Of a stretch of 44,703 bases of DNA, positions 32,175 to 40,610 are shown piece after piece (position 1 is the first letter of the stretch; each line of letters starts with the position of its first letter). The position numbers and the translations under genes were made by a program. The notes under the pieces are model-generated. The model had not been told where the DNA came from and searched no databases. It saw only the letters and a list, made by a program, of their open reading frames with translations. The DNA is from Prevotella sp. (GTDB lineage Bacteria > Bacteroidota > Bacteroidia > Bacteroidales > Bacteroidaceae): positions 1-44,703 of the forward strand of contig JAILMS010000080.1 of NCBI GenBank assembly GCA_024692385.1, in the 5' to 3' direction.

Positions 32175-33449
32175 CTAATTCTTGTTTCTTAGGTTAGCAT
32201 ATCCTTCTCCCATCAGTATGTGGTCGCCATGATGCAGGATGTCTACCTCTACGCCACGCTGGAACAGCAGCACGATGTCTGAGCCGCCAAACATGAAGTA
32301 GCCCATCTCGTCGCCACGATGCAACTCCTGACCAACGTGCAGCTCGGGAATCCAGTTCACGGAACATATCTGCGACATGCCCACAGGCATCATTGCCACC
32401 AGTCCGTACTCTGCTGTCTCGATGATGGCACAGGCGCGTGTCTCTACCATCTGGAAGCCCAGGTCGTTGACGTAGTAGTACAGCTTAGAGTCATTATCCC
32501 AGAGAGTATATCCGCCACCTGCCGAGACACCTGGAATGGTGCGCAACTCGCGCAGCACGCCGTCTACGGGCGCATGATAGCGATGATAGTCGTTGACGTC
32601 GAGGAAGGTATGTGTCAGCGTTCCACCGGCAAAGGCATCCTTATACTGTGAGTCCTTGCCAATGAGCTGTGCGATGTCCGATATCTTTGCCGTCTTAATC
32701 TGCAGGTCGGCAGCATATACCAGCTGGTTCTGGTCGTCGATATGCCACGTCATCTTGGGCCATGAGTCTACGGGTGCCACCACCTCTGCATCTGCTATGG
32801 GGCGCATGTCGGGCGATGCCAGCTTGCGGGCAAAGAACTCGTTATAGGTGCGCCACAGGTTGCCCGTGCCATACCAGCCCCTGTCCAGTCCCCAGTCGGG
32901 ATCGTCTCTCACCATCTGGTAGTAGGTATCGTTCCAGCTCTCCTCAGTCGACAGCCAATCGCCCCACGACTGACTATAGGTAGAGAGCCACGAGGCAAAG
33001 GGCTCCACGAATTCCACGGTGGGATAGAAGAAGCCACGGTCGCGCAACTCGTCGAGGGGCTGGTCTACGACAAACCAGAAGTAGCCTATTCCTTGATCGG
33101 TACGTCCGTAGAGCGAGCTACCATATTCACCAGGTGCCTGATGCAGCATCACGTCCCAGGGCAGGCAGCGCACGTTCCTGTCTACGAAGTCGTAGAACTC
33201 CTCCAGCGACTGTGCGGGGTTATATCGTCTGTCGGGATTGATGGAGGCGGCCTGTCGGATGGCATGCTCCAGCAGTTGTCTTACTTCCTGATTCGTGTCA
33301 CAGATGCCTTTCAGAACCGTTACGGCCTCCGTATGCTGTCGCTGCGGTTCGGGCGCTGTATTCTCATCGTCGTCTTTCTGACAGGCAGTCAGCACGTTGA
33401 CGGCCAGCACTGCTACAAACCATAGCCAAAGAGCGTTCTTCTTCATCAT
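32175..33449 (-). CDS. Phosphatidylserine decarboxylase-like lipoprotein
   Basis: 424 residues with a lipoprotein signal (VLAVNVLTAC, Cys23, then QKDDDEN). Residues about 200-415 match the PSD family: FARKL, DYHRYHAP (287-294, conserved His), VGMSQICSVNW and the self-cleavage region EMGYFMFGGSDIVLLF with GGS at 388-390, where the Ser would become the pyruvoyl group. Classical PSD is a cytoplasmic-face inner-membrane enzyme making phosphatidylethanolamine. Here the signal places the domain outside the cytoplasm. A 170-residue N-terminal region rich in Trp and Tyr is extra. Possible roles are decarboxylation of lipids or of another amino-acid derivative. Confidence 0.82.
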   Translation of the reverse strand: MMKKNALWLWFVAVLAVNVLTACQKDDDENTAPEPQRQHTEAVTVLKGICDTNQEVRQLLEHAIRQAASINPDRRYNPAQSLEEFYDFVDRNVRCLPWDVMLHQAPGEYGSSLYGRTDQGIGYFWFVVDQPLDELRDRGFFYPTVEFVEPFASWLSTYSQSWGDWLSTEESWNDTYYQMVRDDPDWGLDRGWYGTGNLWRTYNEFFARKLASPDMRPIADAEVVAPVDSWPKMTWHIDDQNQLVYAADLQIKTAKISDIAQLIGKDSQYKDAFAGGTLTHTFLDVNDYHRYHAPVDGVLRELRTIPGVSAGGGYTLWDNDSKLYYYVNDLGFQMVETRACAIIETAEYGLVAMMPVGMSQICSVNWIPELHVGQELHRGDEMGYFMFGGSDIVLLFQRGVEVDILHHGDHILMGEGYANLRNKN

Positions 33450-33450
33450 A

Positions 33451-34161
33451 TCAATCTGCTGAAATCGTTATACCAAAGACAAAATAGGCATTCCCATGAC
33501 AGGGATTGGCCACCACTTGAGCAAAGACAGGCAGCGAGAAGCTATCGGTAATCTTTACTGCTTTCGAGGCTTGCAGAGTCACATTGGTCACTGCAAAGCC
33601 CGTTGTTCCATAGAAGGTAGTAGCATAAGGCACGACTCCCACGGTAGCCTCCCAGTCGCACGATGCCAGACGGAAGGGCGCCTGCAACTCTGCATACGAC
33701 GAGTAGGCTCTCTTCTCCTGCTTGTTGAATCCGTCGTTGCCAGCCCAGATAGTCTGCCACGACACGCTCAGCGGTCCGAAGTCGTAGGCGGCAAAGGTCT
33801 CCAACACGTGTCCTGTGCCGTGAGCCTCATAGAAGAGATAGCGAGGGTCTGCCATATCGTTCCAGTAGTCGACCACACCCACCGTCAGTCCGCCAGTGGT
33901 ATATTCCAGCGTGAGGTCTATCTCCCTCATATCCTCCGCACGGGCAATGCCCACTGAGCCCCATGCCGAGAGGCTAAGGCCCTTCCATGATACGCCCAGC
34001 GTAGGCTGCACAGCAGCACCGCCCAGTTGTATACCACGCCACATGTACTGACTGACTACATCGGCATTCAGCGTTGTCTCCAACTTCTCCTGAGCCGTCG
34101 CCATGCCCACTGCCATGCTGCACACAATGGTTAGCAGTTCCTTTCTAATCAGTCCTTTCAT
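33451..34161 (-). CDS. Outer-membrane beta-barrel protein, small
   Basis: 236 residues with a signal peptide (MKGLIRKELLTIVCSMAVGM, then ATAQ). The mature part alternates hydrophobic and polar residues in short strands (NADVVSQYMWRGIQLGGAAV; LSLSAWGSVGIAR; IDLTLEYTTGGLTVGVVDYW) typical of an outer-membrane barrel; the early SQYMWRGIQLG block recalls the Gcw_chp/TorF-like family. It lies 1 nt from the decarboxylase-like lipoprotein gene, so the two are translationally linked. It may be a small porin or a structural partner of that lipoprotein. Confidence 0.75.
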   Translation of the reverse strand: MKGLIRKELLTIVCSMAVGMATAQEKLETTLNADVVSQYMWRGIQLGGAAVQPTLGVSWKGLSLSAWGSVGIARAEDMREIDLTLEYTTGGLTVGVVDYWNDMADPRYLFYEAHGTGHVLETFAAYDFGPLSVSWQTIWAGNDGFNKQEKRAYSSYAELQAPFRLASCDWEATVGVVPYATTFYGTTGFAVTNVTLQASKAVKITDSFSLPVFAQVVANPCHGNAYFVFGITISAD

Positions 34162-34187
34162 AATTTGATTTTTTAATTATTTAATTT

Positions 34188-34208
34188 GTCAACTGTCAAC
34201 TATCAACT
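34188..34208. repeat. Three to four 7-bp units (GTCAACT type)
   Basis: GTCAACT, GTCAACT, ATCAACT, then a partial GTCA that includes the stop codon of tsaC (34210-34212). The array fills most of the gap between tsaC and the barrel gene. Confidence 0.8.
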
Positions 34209-34209
34209 G

Positions 34210-34791
34210 TCACTTCCTAATGATAGTCACTTCCCCGTCTTGTCTCAGGCGGATGATGCAGCTGGGCGTATGAGGCTTATGCTCCTGTCGGCGTGTCCAG
34301 CAGACGTAGTCCACCTGTTCGATGATGCGAGGGTCTATGTCGCAGTAGTTCTGGGCAGCAGGCTCACCACTGATATTTGCCGAGGTGCTCACCAGCGCCT
34401 TCTGGAAACGGTAGCACAGCTCCTTAGAGAAGGCCTCCTGCGTGATGCGCAGTGCTATCGAGCCGTCTTCAGCTATCAGGTTCTCCGCCAGATTGATGGC
34501 ACCGTCGAGTATAATCGTGGTGGGCTTCACGTCGCCCTCCTTCAGACTGTCTATCAGCTGCCAAGCTACATCAGGCACATTCCTGACATAGCGCTGCAGG
34601 CGGGCATCAGAGTCCACCAAGCAGATCAAGGCCTTCGAGTCGTCGCGCTGCTTGATGTCATACACACGTTTTACAGCCTCTGCATTCGTGGCATCACAGC
34701 CAATGCCCCATACCGTATCTGTTGGATAGAGAATCACTCCGCCCTTTCGCAATACCTCTACGGCATTCTTTATATCCTCTTCTCTCGTCAT
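34210..34791 (-). CDS. tsaC: L-threonylcarbamoyladenylate synthase (Sua5/YrdC)
   Basis: 193 residues. YrdC-fold motifs: GGVILYPTDTVWGIGCDATN, then VYDIKQRDDSKALICLV, PTTIIL, SIALRIT and the C-terminal LVSTSANISGEPAAQNYCDI. It makes threonylcarbamoyl-AMP for the t6A37 modification of ANN-decoding tRNAs. Length fits the short TsaC form without the Sua5 C-terminal domain. It starts 27 nt after prfC ends and is likely co-transcribed, a sensible pairing of two translation genes. Confidence 0.93.
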   Translation of the reverse strand: MTREEDIKNAVEVLRKGGVILYPTDTVWGIGCDATNAEAVKRVYDIKQRDDSKALICLVDSDARLQRYVRNVPDVAWQLIDSLKEGDVKPTTIILDGAINLAENLIAEDGSIALRITQEAFSKELCYRFQKALVSTSANISGEPAAQNYCDIDPRIIEQVDYVCWTRRQEHKPHTPSCIIRLRQDGEVTIIRK

Positions 34792-34818
34792 TTTAATCTC
34801 TAATTATCTCAATTTGAA

Positions 34819-36408
34819 TCAGAATTCACTTGTGAAGTGGAATTTGATTCGCTCAAAGTCTTGTTGCGCCATGCTCAATACATAGCCTGAGTCAGCGAGG
34901 AATACGTCGCGGCCCTCCTTGTCTTTCGCCACATACTGATATTTGCGCTTCTTGAAGTTGTCCAGCTCCTTCTCGTCGTCGCTCTCTATCCAGCAGGCCT
35001 TATACAGGTGTACGGGCTCCCAGCGACACTTGGCGTTATACTCGTTCTCCAAGCGATACTGGATAACCTCAAACTGCAGCTGACCTACGGTACCGATAAT
35101 CTTGCGACCGTTGAACTGGTTGACAAACAGCTGTGCCACGCCCTCGTCCATCAGCTGGTCGATACCCTTCTGCAGCTGCTTCGACTTCATGGGGTCGTCG
35201 TTCTCGATATACTTAAACAGCTCGGGCGAGAAGGATGGCAGGCCACGGAAGTGGAGCTGCTCGCCCTCAGTGATGGTATCACCAATCTTGAACATGCCAC
35301 CAGTATCGGGCAGACCGACGATGTCGCCTGGCCACGCTTCGTCGATGGTCGACTTGCGCTGTGCCATAAACTGCGTAGGACTGGAGAAGCGCAGTGTCTT
35401 GCCCTGACGCACGTGCAGATAGGGCTGGTTGCGCTGGAACTTACCCGAGCAGACCTTACAGAAGGCGATACACGAGCGGTGGTTGGGGTCGATATTAGCG
35501 GTAATCTTGAAGATGAAGCCCGTAAACTTCTGCTCGTCGGGCTGCACCATGCGCTCCTCGGCCTTGGTAGGCTTGGGTGATGGGGCAATCTCTACGAAGC
35601 AGTCCAGCAGTTCCTGCACACCGAAGTTGTTCAGCGCCGAACCAAAGAATACGGGAGCCACCTCTGCCGAGCGGTAGGTCTCTACCTCGAATTCGGGATA
35701 TACGCCGTCTACCAGCTCCAGGTCTTCGCGCAGCTTGTTGGCATCCTGCTCACCTACCCTCTCGTCGAGCTCTGTAGACTCCAGCTCCACGCTCACCTTC
35801 TCCGTAACGCGTTGCTTATCGGGGGTAAACAGGTTGAGCTGCTGCTCATAGATATTATATACACCCTTGAACTTGGCACCCTGATTGATGGGCCATGACA
35901 GTGGGCGCACCTTGATTTCCAGTTCTTGCTCCAGCTCGTCCAACAGGTCGAACGGGTCGCGCCCCTCACGGTCCATCTTGTTGATGAAGATGATAACGGG
36001 GGTATTTCTCATACGACATACGTTCATCAGCTTCCTCGTCTGCGCCTCAACACCTTTGGCACCGTCCACCACGATGATGGCACTGTCAACGGCGGTCAGC
36101 GTGCGGTAGGTATCCTCGGCAAAGTCCTGGTGACCTGGAGTATCCAGAATGTTTACCTTGTATTCAATGTTAGAGCCCTCTGGCGTATAGTCGAACTCCA
36201 TCACAGAGGTCGACACCGAGATACCACGCTGCTTCTCGATATCCATCCAGTCAGAAGTAGCGGTTTTCTTAATCTTGTTATTCTTCACGGCACCAGCCAC
36301 CTGGATCTGTCCACCGAAGAGCAGAAATTTCTCTGTCAGCGTGGTTTTACCAGCATCGGGGTGCGAGATAATGGCGAATGTTCGCCTGCGTTCTATTTCC
36401 TGATTCAC
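34819..36408 (-). CDS. prfC: Peptide chain release factor 3
   Basis: 529 residues, the usual RF3 length. GTPase motifs: [20 protein letters not shown] (G1), RGISV with effector threonine region (G2), [12 protein letters not shown] (G3), NKMDREGRD (G4). Family-specific segments include [13 protein letters not shown] and [22 protein letters not shown]3 removes RF1/RF2 from the ribosome after termination. It heads the run prfC-tsaC-barrel and beyond; its -7 box is within the extended TTTTTTGTAATTTTG motif. Confidence 0.97.
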   Translation of the reverse strand: MNQEIERRRTFAIISHPDAGKTTLTEKFLLFGGQIQVAGAVKNNKIKKTATSDWMDIEKQRGISVSTSVMEFDYTPEGSNIEYKVNILDTPGHQDFAEDTYRTLTAVDSAIIVVDGAKGVEAQTRKLMNVCRMRNTPVIIFINKMDREGRDPFDLLDELEQELEIKVRPLSWPINQGAKFKGVYNIYEQQLNLFTPDKQRVTEKVSVELESTELDERVGEQDANKLREDLELVDGVYPEFEVETYRSAEVAPVFFGSALNNFGVQELLDCFVEIAPSPKPTKAEERMVQPDEQKFTGFIFKITANIDPNHRSCIAFCKVCSGKFQRNQPYLHVRQGKTLRFSSPTQFMAQRKSTIDEAWPGDIVGLPDTGGMFKIGDTITEGEQLHFRGLPSFSPELFKYIENDDPMKSKQLQKGIDQLMDEGVAQLFVNQFNGRKIIGTVGQLQFEVIQYRLENEYNAKCRWEPVHLYKACWIESDDEKELDNFKKRKYQYVAKDKEGRDVFLADSGYVLSMAQQDFERIKFHFTSEF

Positions 36409-36431
36409 CTTATTATAATTAAATGATGGTG

Positions 36432-36439
36432 CAAAATTA
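36432..36439 (-). promoter_or_regulatory. -7 promoter box for prfC
   Basis: Minus-strand TAATTTTG within TTTTTTGTAATTTTG, the same 14-15 nt seen at the left ends of modules A and B (15754, 22905). The prfC ATG is 24 nt downstream. Confidence 0.7.
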
Positions 36440-36452
36440 CAAAAAAGTGATA

Positions 36453-36470
36453 AAATAAACGAATTTATTT
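36453..36470 (-). terminator. Weak AT hairpin at the GH2 stop codon
   Basis: 7-bp stem AAATAAA / TTTATTT with a UUCG-type loop on minus, overlapping the GH2 TAA stop (36465-36467) and followed by TATCACTTTTTTG. The stem is AT-only, so efficiency is doubtful. Confidence 0.35.
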
Positions 36471-38915
36471 GGATTTTTCTGTGATACAGACACTTCCCGT
36501 CTGTAATTTCTCACCCTTGCAGCGCAGGGTGATAGTCGATGCTTCCTCGCCGCTCTGCACCAGCACCTGAGCCAGTCCGTTGAAGGCTGGGATGGTGAAT
36601 TGTCGGCAATCCTTGTCTTTGGGATGGTCGCCACCCAAATACATCGGATCACCATTGCCAGCACCCAGAATACGGCCGTTGCCCTCCAGCGTGAAGGTCA
36701 GCAGCGGGCAGGCATCGGGCACCACTCTACCCTTCTGGTCTTGCACCTCGACGGTAATCACTGCCACGTCGCGACCATCGGCCATCAACTCTTGTCTATC
36801 GGCCTTGAGCACCGTCTTGTAGGGGGCTTTCGTAGTTTCGATGGCCTGCGTCATCGTGCGCTTTCCGTTCTTATAACCGTAGGCCACCACCTTGCCTGGC
36901 TGGTATGTCGCCTTCCACGTCAGGTGTCCGTTCTTGGGCATCGGTTGGCGCCCCAGTTTCTTGCCGTTCACGATGAGCTCCACCTCGTCGCAGTTGCTAT
37001 ACGCCCAGAGTTCAACCTCCTCACCCTCGTGACCCTGCAAGTTCCAGTGTGGAAAGATATGCAGCACGGGCTCCTGAGTCCACCATGCCTTCAGGTAGTA
37101 CGCCTCGTCTTTGGGGAATCCGCAGTAGTCGAAGATGCCAAATTCTGAGTCGTGGGCAGGATATGACAAGGGGTTGGGTTCACCGCGATAGTCGAAGCCC
37201 GTCCAATAGAACAGGCCTGCTGCCCACGGGCGCTCTGCATAGAATTTCCAGCCGCGCTCAATGACATTAGCTATTGGCTGTTGGCCGTTAGCAGTTGGCT
37301 CACGGTTCAGACTGACCATGCGCCCGGGGTAGTCGGCATCCTTGAAATACCAGCCTCGGGTGCCACAGCCCGACGTCTCTTCCGTGCCCACAATGCGCCA
37401 CGAGGGATTGTTCTTCTTGCGGTTGTCCACGTCGTTCTGCACGATGTAGTTGAAGCCCACCACGTCGAGACCTTTGATAAGTTCCGTACCACCGGCATTG
37501 GCCACCGTACTGGGTCGTGTGGGGTCATATAGGCGGGTATATTCGCGCATAGCCTCCGCCAGACGGGTACCCTGGATGTTGTTCTCCAGTCCCCACTCCT
37601 CATTGCCGTCGCTCCATAGGATGATGCTGGGGTGGTTGCGGTCGCGCTTAATCATACGCTCCAGCAGTTGCAGGTGTTCATCGTTGATGCCCATCAGTCG
37701 GTTCTCGTCGATGACCAATATGCCCTCGCGGTCACAAATGTCGAGCAGGGCGGGTGTCATCGGGTTGTGCGAGGCACGATAGGCATTACATCCAAAGGTC
37801 TTCAGCTGCTTGATGCGCCACGCCTGCAGGGCATCGGGAATGGCAGCACCCACGCCGGCATGGTCTTGGTGCATGTTGACGCCCTTCAGCTTCAGCGGCT
37901 GACCATTCAGCAGAAAGCCACGGTCGGCATCAAACTGGATATCACGGACCCCCGTGGTCGTGGTATATACATCGGTCACCGTGCCCCTTACGCTGATGGT
38001 GGTTTCCACCTGATAGAGATAGGGGTCGGCAGTGCTCCAGAGATGTGGATTCGTCAGCACCATCTGTTGCTTGATGCCGCGCGTCTGCTTGGCTTTCAGG
38101 GGCAGACTGGCGTCGGTTGACTTAGCCACCTCCCTACCCTCGGCATCCAGCAGTCGCTGCTGCACCTCGCACTGGCAACTCTTCAACGAGGCATTGTGCA
38201 CCTCGGTTTCCACAAAGATGGTAGCCTGGTCGTAGGGTTGCTGCAACTGGGCATAGACAAAGGTGCCAAAGGGTGCTACGCTGACCTCGGCCGACTTCTC
38301 CAGCCACACGTCGCGATAGATGCCGGCACCCTCATAAAACCAGCCTTCCTCCAGCGTGGCGTCGGCACGCACGCAGATCAGGTTCGGCTCACCATACTTC
38401 ACATAGGGTGTGATGTCAAAGACCTGCGTAGCATAGCCGCTGGGCTCCGTACCCATATAGAAACCGTTCAGCCACACCTGTGCCGAGCGGAAGATGCCGT
38501 CGAAGCGCAGCATGAGGCGCTTGCCGAGGTCGGTAGCGGGAATTGCGAGTTGCTTGCGATACCAGCCCACACTGCTCTCCGGGTATTTCCACCCCACCGT
38601 TTTGTAGCCGTGCGAGTGACTAGCCTCAGCAGCATAGGGCAACGTCGTCACCCAGTCGTGCGGCAACTGCACATCCTGCCATTTTGTATCGTCAAATTTC
38701 AGTGAGTAAGGCCCCTCGTTATGGATAGAGCTGGCCTTCGTCAGGTAGTTAAAGTACTCCGTGCCGCAGCCAAAATCTTTCTTCGGGTCACTGGCATTAC
38801 CCAGTGCAAACTTCCATCCCTTATCCAGCAGGATGGTTTCACGAATCTGCTGAGCCTCGGCATGATAGGCCGTCAGCATCAGCGCAAGCATTAGCAGCGG
38901 CAGCAGTCTTTTCAT
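36465..38915 (-). CDS. Secreted glycoside hydrolase family 2 (beta-galactosidase-like)
   Basis: 816 residues with a signal peptide ([19 protein letters not shown]). GH2 layout: sugar-binding jelly roll ([26 protein letters not shown]; FEGxx-like [18 protein letters not shown]), Ig-like domain, TIM barrel ([47 protein letters not shown] with the acid/base Glu in NE), then C-terminal DUF4982-like and Ig-like domains. A nucleophile Glu is probably in GTEETSG. It likely removes beta-linked sugars in the periplasm. Residues about 540-549 come from a 7-bp array (37270-37297). It is co-transcribed with the DUF3857 gene (12-nt gap). Confidence 0.92.
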   Translation of the reverse strand: MKRLLPLLMLALMLTAYHAEAQQIRETILLDKGWKFALGNASDPKKDFGCGTEYFNYLTKASSIHNEGPYSLKFDDTKWQDVQLPHDWVTTLPYAAEASHSHGYKTVGWKYPESSVGWYRKQLAIPATDLGKRLMLRFDGIFRSAQVWLNGFYMGTEPSGYATQVFDITPYVKYGEPNLICVRADATLEEGWFYEGAGIYRDVWLEKSAEVSVAPFGTFVYAQLQQPYDQATIFVETEVHNASLKSCQCEVQQRLLDAEGREVAKSTDASLPLKAKQTRGIKQQMVLTNPHLWSTADPYLYQVETTISVRGTVTDVYTTTTGVRDIQFDADRGFLLNGQPLKLKGVNMHQDHAGVGAAIPDALQAWRIKQLKTFGCNAYRASHNPMTPALLDICDREGILVIDENRLMGINDEHLQLLERMIKRDRNHPSIILWSDGNEEWGLENNIQGTRLAEAMREYTRLYDPTRPSTVANAGGTELIKGLDVVGFNYIVQNDVDNRKKNNPSWRIVGTEETSGCGTRGWYFKDADYPGRMVSLNREPTANGQQPIANVIERGWKFYAERPWAAGLFYWTGFDYRGEPNPLSYPAHDSEFGIFDYCGFPKDEAYYLKAWWTQEPVLHIFPHWNLQGHEGEEVELWAYSNCDEVELIVNGKKLGRQPMPKNGHLTWKATYQPGKVVAYGYKNGKRTMTQAIETTKAPYKTVLKADRQELMADGRDVAVITVEVQDQKGRVVPDACPLLTFTLEGNGRILGAGNGDPMYLGGDHPKDKDCRQFTIPAFNGLAQVLVQSGEEASTITLRCKGEKLQTGSVCITEKSK
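37270..37297. repeat. Four 7-bp units (GCTATTG type) inside the GH2 gene
   Basis: GCTATTG, GCTGTTG, GCCGTTA, GCAGTTG in phase. They code [15 protein letters not shown], a hydrophilic loop in the GH2 catalytic domain after the likely nucleophile region. Confidence 0.85.
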
Positions 38916-38927
38916 AGTCTTATGTTT

Positions 38928-39860
38928 TTATTTCACTCTCAGGTGTGTGGCGCCTGTAGGCATCCTTGCCGGTATGGGGTCAACGGCAGGCTTGGCAATC
39001 AGGCTCGTAAAGGGCGCTATCGTCTCTCCGTCGGCAGGGATATAGTCGCCATAGATGGTGTAGTGGTTAGTAATGATCGACTTACCCTTCTTCAGGTCAG
39101 GACGGTTGATGTCGTAGCTCAGTCTGCCAGCTACCACGCCCGACCTGATGAGCTTGTTGATGGGCACATTCATATTGAATTGCAAGAAGGCAGGAATCTC
39201 GATGTCACACTTTGAGCGCACCGTGGGAATGCTCTCCTGGAACACCCAGTCGTAGAGATAGGCAGGGCGCGGACTCGTAATCTTGTAGGTGTACTCGATG
39301 ATGCTGCCGGGCTCCACGTCGGGCACCTCTACGTGCATCACCATATAGTTCTTGTCTACGCGCTCCGTCGCAAACGATGCCGTGTTCACGTTCTTCTTCT
39401 CCACCTTTCCCTTCTCGTTCTTTGTAAACACCTTAATCTTCATGTCCGACAACTCGTCGCAACCCACTAGCACCTTATCCTCCAGATTGTAGTAGGTAAT
39501 GTCGATGTTAGCATGCTTAGCGCCCTCAGCCTTCAGAATCTTCGTACGCAGACAGAACTCATAGTTCACGAGGATATTGCTGTCGTCAATGATGTTCTTG
39601 CTGAAGTCCGCCAGATTGTCGATGCTCAGCTCAGAATCCGACTGGTTAGTGCTCCACACCTGGTCAGACAGGTGATACGTCACCTTCATCGTCTTGCAGA
39701 GGATAACGGCATCCGCATTCACGGTGTTTCCCCAGCCCACGAACTCCCACTCCTGCTTAGAGGGTTTTCCAAACTTCTCGTTAGGCAGCTGCGCAAACGC
39801 CATCGTTCCACAGGCGGCCATTGCTGCCAGCATAAAGATTCTTCGTACAAAAGATTTCAT
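38928..39860 (-). CDS. Exported DUF3857-type protein, short form
   Basis: 310 residues with a signal peptide (IFMLAAMAACGTMAFAQ). The body matches a DUF3857 region: ADAVILCKTMKVTYHLSDQV, YNLEDKVLV, VPDVEPGSIIEYTYKITSPR, YLYDWVFQESIPTVRSKCDI. Relatives normally continue into a transglutaminase-like domain with a Cys-His-Asp triad and reach about 600 residues or more; here the protein ends at RVK with no such domain. Probably a periplasmic protein; it may bind a partner or a polymer. First gene of the unit with the GH2 enzyme. Confidence 0.8.
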   Translation of the reverse strand: MKSFVRRIFMLAAMAACGTMAFAQLPNEKFGKPSKQEWEFVGWGNTVNADAVILCKTMKVTYHLSDQVWSTNQSDSELSIDNLADFSKNIIDDSNILVNYEFCLRTKILKAEGAKHANIDITYYNLEDKVLVGCDELSDMKIKVFTKNEKGKVEKKNVNTASFATERVDKNYMVMHVEVPDVEPGSIIEYTYKITSPRPAYLYDWVFQESIPTVRSKCDIEIPAFLQFNMNVPINKLIRSGVVAGRLSYDINRPDLKKGKSIITNHYTIYGDYIPADGETIAPFTSLIAKPAVDPIPARMPTGATHLRVK

Positions 39861-39912
39861 AATTATCAGTGATTAATTCATTAATTGTTTCAGCCTAGTT
39901 AAAATTCGTTTA

Positions 39913-39920
39913 CAAAAGTA
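39913..39920 (-). promoter_or_regulatory. -7 promoter box for the DUF3857-GH2 unit
   Basis: Minus-strand TACTTTTG, 52 nt before the ATG at 39860; -33 not evident. Transcripts from 40259 could also read into these genes. Confidence 0.5.
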
Positions 39921-39976
39921 CGAAGATTTCCATTAACCTGTACTCATTCCGCTGTTAATTGTTGTTAAGAGGAAAC

Positions 39977-39997
39977 GTCAACTTTCAACTGTCATCG
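39977..39997. repeat. 7-bp array (GTCAACT type) before the 21-bp repeat
   Basis: GTCAACT, TTCAACT, GTCATCG in phase; same unit type as 34188-34208. It ends 11 bp before the 21-bp tandem repeat. Confidence 0.65.
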
Positions 39998-40008
39998 TTT
40001 AACGTTTT

Positions 40009-40113
40009 CAGGCTGATACAGTTCCGCATTAGGCTGTCCTGCGCGCGTATTAGGCTAACCCATAACTGTATCAGGCTGTCTCAGAGCGGTATCAGCCTGT
40101 CACGCGCGCGGCG
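40009..40113. repeat. Degenerate 21-bp tandem repeat, five units
   Basis: Units start at 40009, 40030, 40051, 40072 and 40093, each exactly 21 bp and each beginning YAGGCT or CAGCCT; four end in GYAT or GTAT-like bases. The interior varies (CCTGCGCGCG in one, CACGCGCGCG in another). It is GC-rich against AT-rich surroundings and does not code a protein I recognise. Confidence 0.85.
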
Positions 40114-40140
40114 GGCGTCTTCCTCTCTTTTGACAATCCA

Positions 40141-40227
40141 AGTGTGGTGCAAGGCGAACGCAGAGCCGAGCTTGCTCGAGATTTGCTGAGCCGCAGCCCA
40201 CACTCGCAACACATCTTAAATGTGTTG
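40141..40227 (-). ncRNA. Candidate structured RNA or repeat element
   Basis: GC-rich dyad element downstream of a well-formed minus promoter. Outer stem AGTGTGG (40141-40147) / CCACACT (40198-40204); inner hairpin CGAG-CTTG-CTCG (40167-40178); and at its 5' end an 8-bp stem CAACACAT/ATGTGTTG with a 5-nt loop (40207-40227). The predicted start of transcription lies in this last hairpin. The frame across it would give only a low-complexity Cys/Arg-rich peptide. It matches no RNA family I know; I recall similar sequence as a dispersed element in Prevotella genomes, unverified. Confidence 0.4.
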
Positions 40228-40259
40228 CAAAGATAGTAATTTTTGCGACAGGACGCAAA
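40228..40259 (-). promoter_or_regulatory. Promoter reading into the 40009-40227 elements
   Basis: Minus-strand -33 TTTG (40259-40256), 20-bp spacer, -7 TATCTTTG (40235-40228): one of the best promoter matches in the window, yet no gene starts within 360 bp. Confidence 0.7.
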
Positions 40260-40317
40260 TTATCTGTGTCATTTTTTTTCATTTTTCTATTGAGCAACCA
40301 AGCAAGCGCCCCCCATT

Positions 40318-40465
40318 TCTTACAATCTTACAACCTTACATTCTTACATGGTGCGTTTCCGTGAGTTGAGAAGATATGCTAATGATAATATATATTATCA
40401 TTAGACACCCATTGCCAAATATGGAAGCATGCTTTGTAAGGTTGTAAGATTGTAAGGTTGTAAGG
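40318..40465. repeat. Inverted pair of 8-bp arrays around a palindrome
   Basis: Left array TCTTACAA, TCTTACAA, CCTTACAT, TCTTACAT (40318-40349); right array TTGTAAGG, TTGTAAGA, TTGTAAGG, TTGTAAGG (40434-40465), its inverse complement in type. About 84 bp lie between, with a 26-bp perfect palindrome. The whole 148 bp could fold as one long hairpin. Confidence 0.85.
40379..40404. repeat. Perfect 26-bp AT-rich palindrome
   Basis: Half-site CTAATGATAATAT followed directly by its reverse complement with no spacer. It contains the stop codon of the small ORF 40401-40553 and lies at the middle of the inverted-array element. Confidence 0.9.
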
Positions 40466-40553
40466 TTTTGGTTCTTAAAATTAAGTGCCGAATATACTTC
40501 ATGTCTCGACTCACTAATAAAGAGAAAAGACTGCCTCGAAAGCCAGCCTTCAT
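40401..40553 (-). CDS. Possible 50-residue small protein
   Basis: ATG 40553 is preceded by AAAGGAACTG (SD-like) and by a strong promoter (-33/-7 at 40642-40611). The product begins MKAGFRGSLFSLLVSRDMKY and continues IRHLILRTKTLQPYNLTTLQ, the latter being the translated 8-bp array; it ends inside the palindrome. The amphipathic, basic N-terminal half could be a short peptide, but the second half is repeat-derived. A longer frame with a TTG start overlaps it and was rejected. It may be a regulatory leader peptide, or the region may act as RNA only. Confidence 0.3.
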   Translation of the reverse strand: MKAGFRGSLFSLLVSRDMKYIRHLILRTKTLQPYNLTTLQSMLPYLAMGV

Positions 40554-40610
40554 CAGTTCCTTTTATAGTGCAGTATGAAAGTCGAAACAATCAAGTGCAC
40601 TTTCTGAGTG

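Noticed and set aside
40100..40297. 65-codon minus-strand frame across the GC-rich dyad element
   Set aside because: It spans the promoter and the dyad repeat, gives a Cys/Arg-rich low-complexity product, and the sequence is better explained as a structured repeat or RNA.
40318..40465. CRISPR array
   Set aside because: Repeat units are 7-9 bp with no unique spacers between them and no cas genes are present.
40336..40590. 84-codon frame with TTG start in the inverted-array element
   Set aside because: A non-ATG start without its own ribosome-binding site; half the product is translated repeat. The ATG frame 40401-40553 has the better start signals and even that is doubtful.
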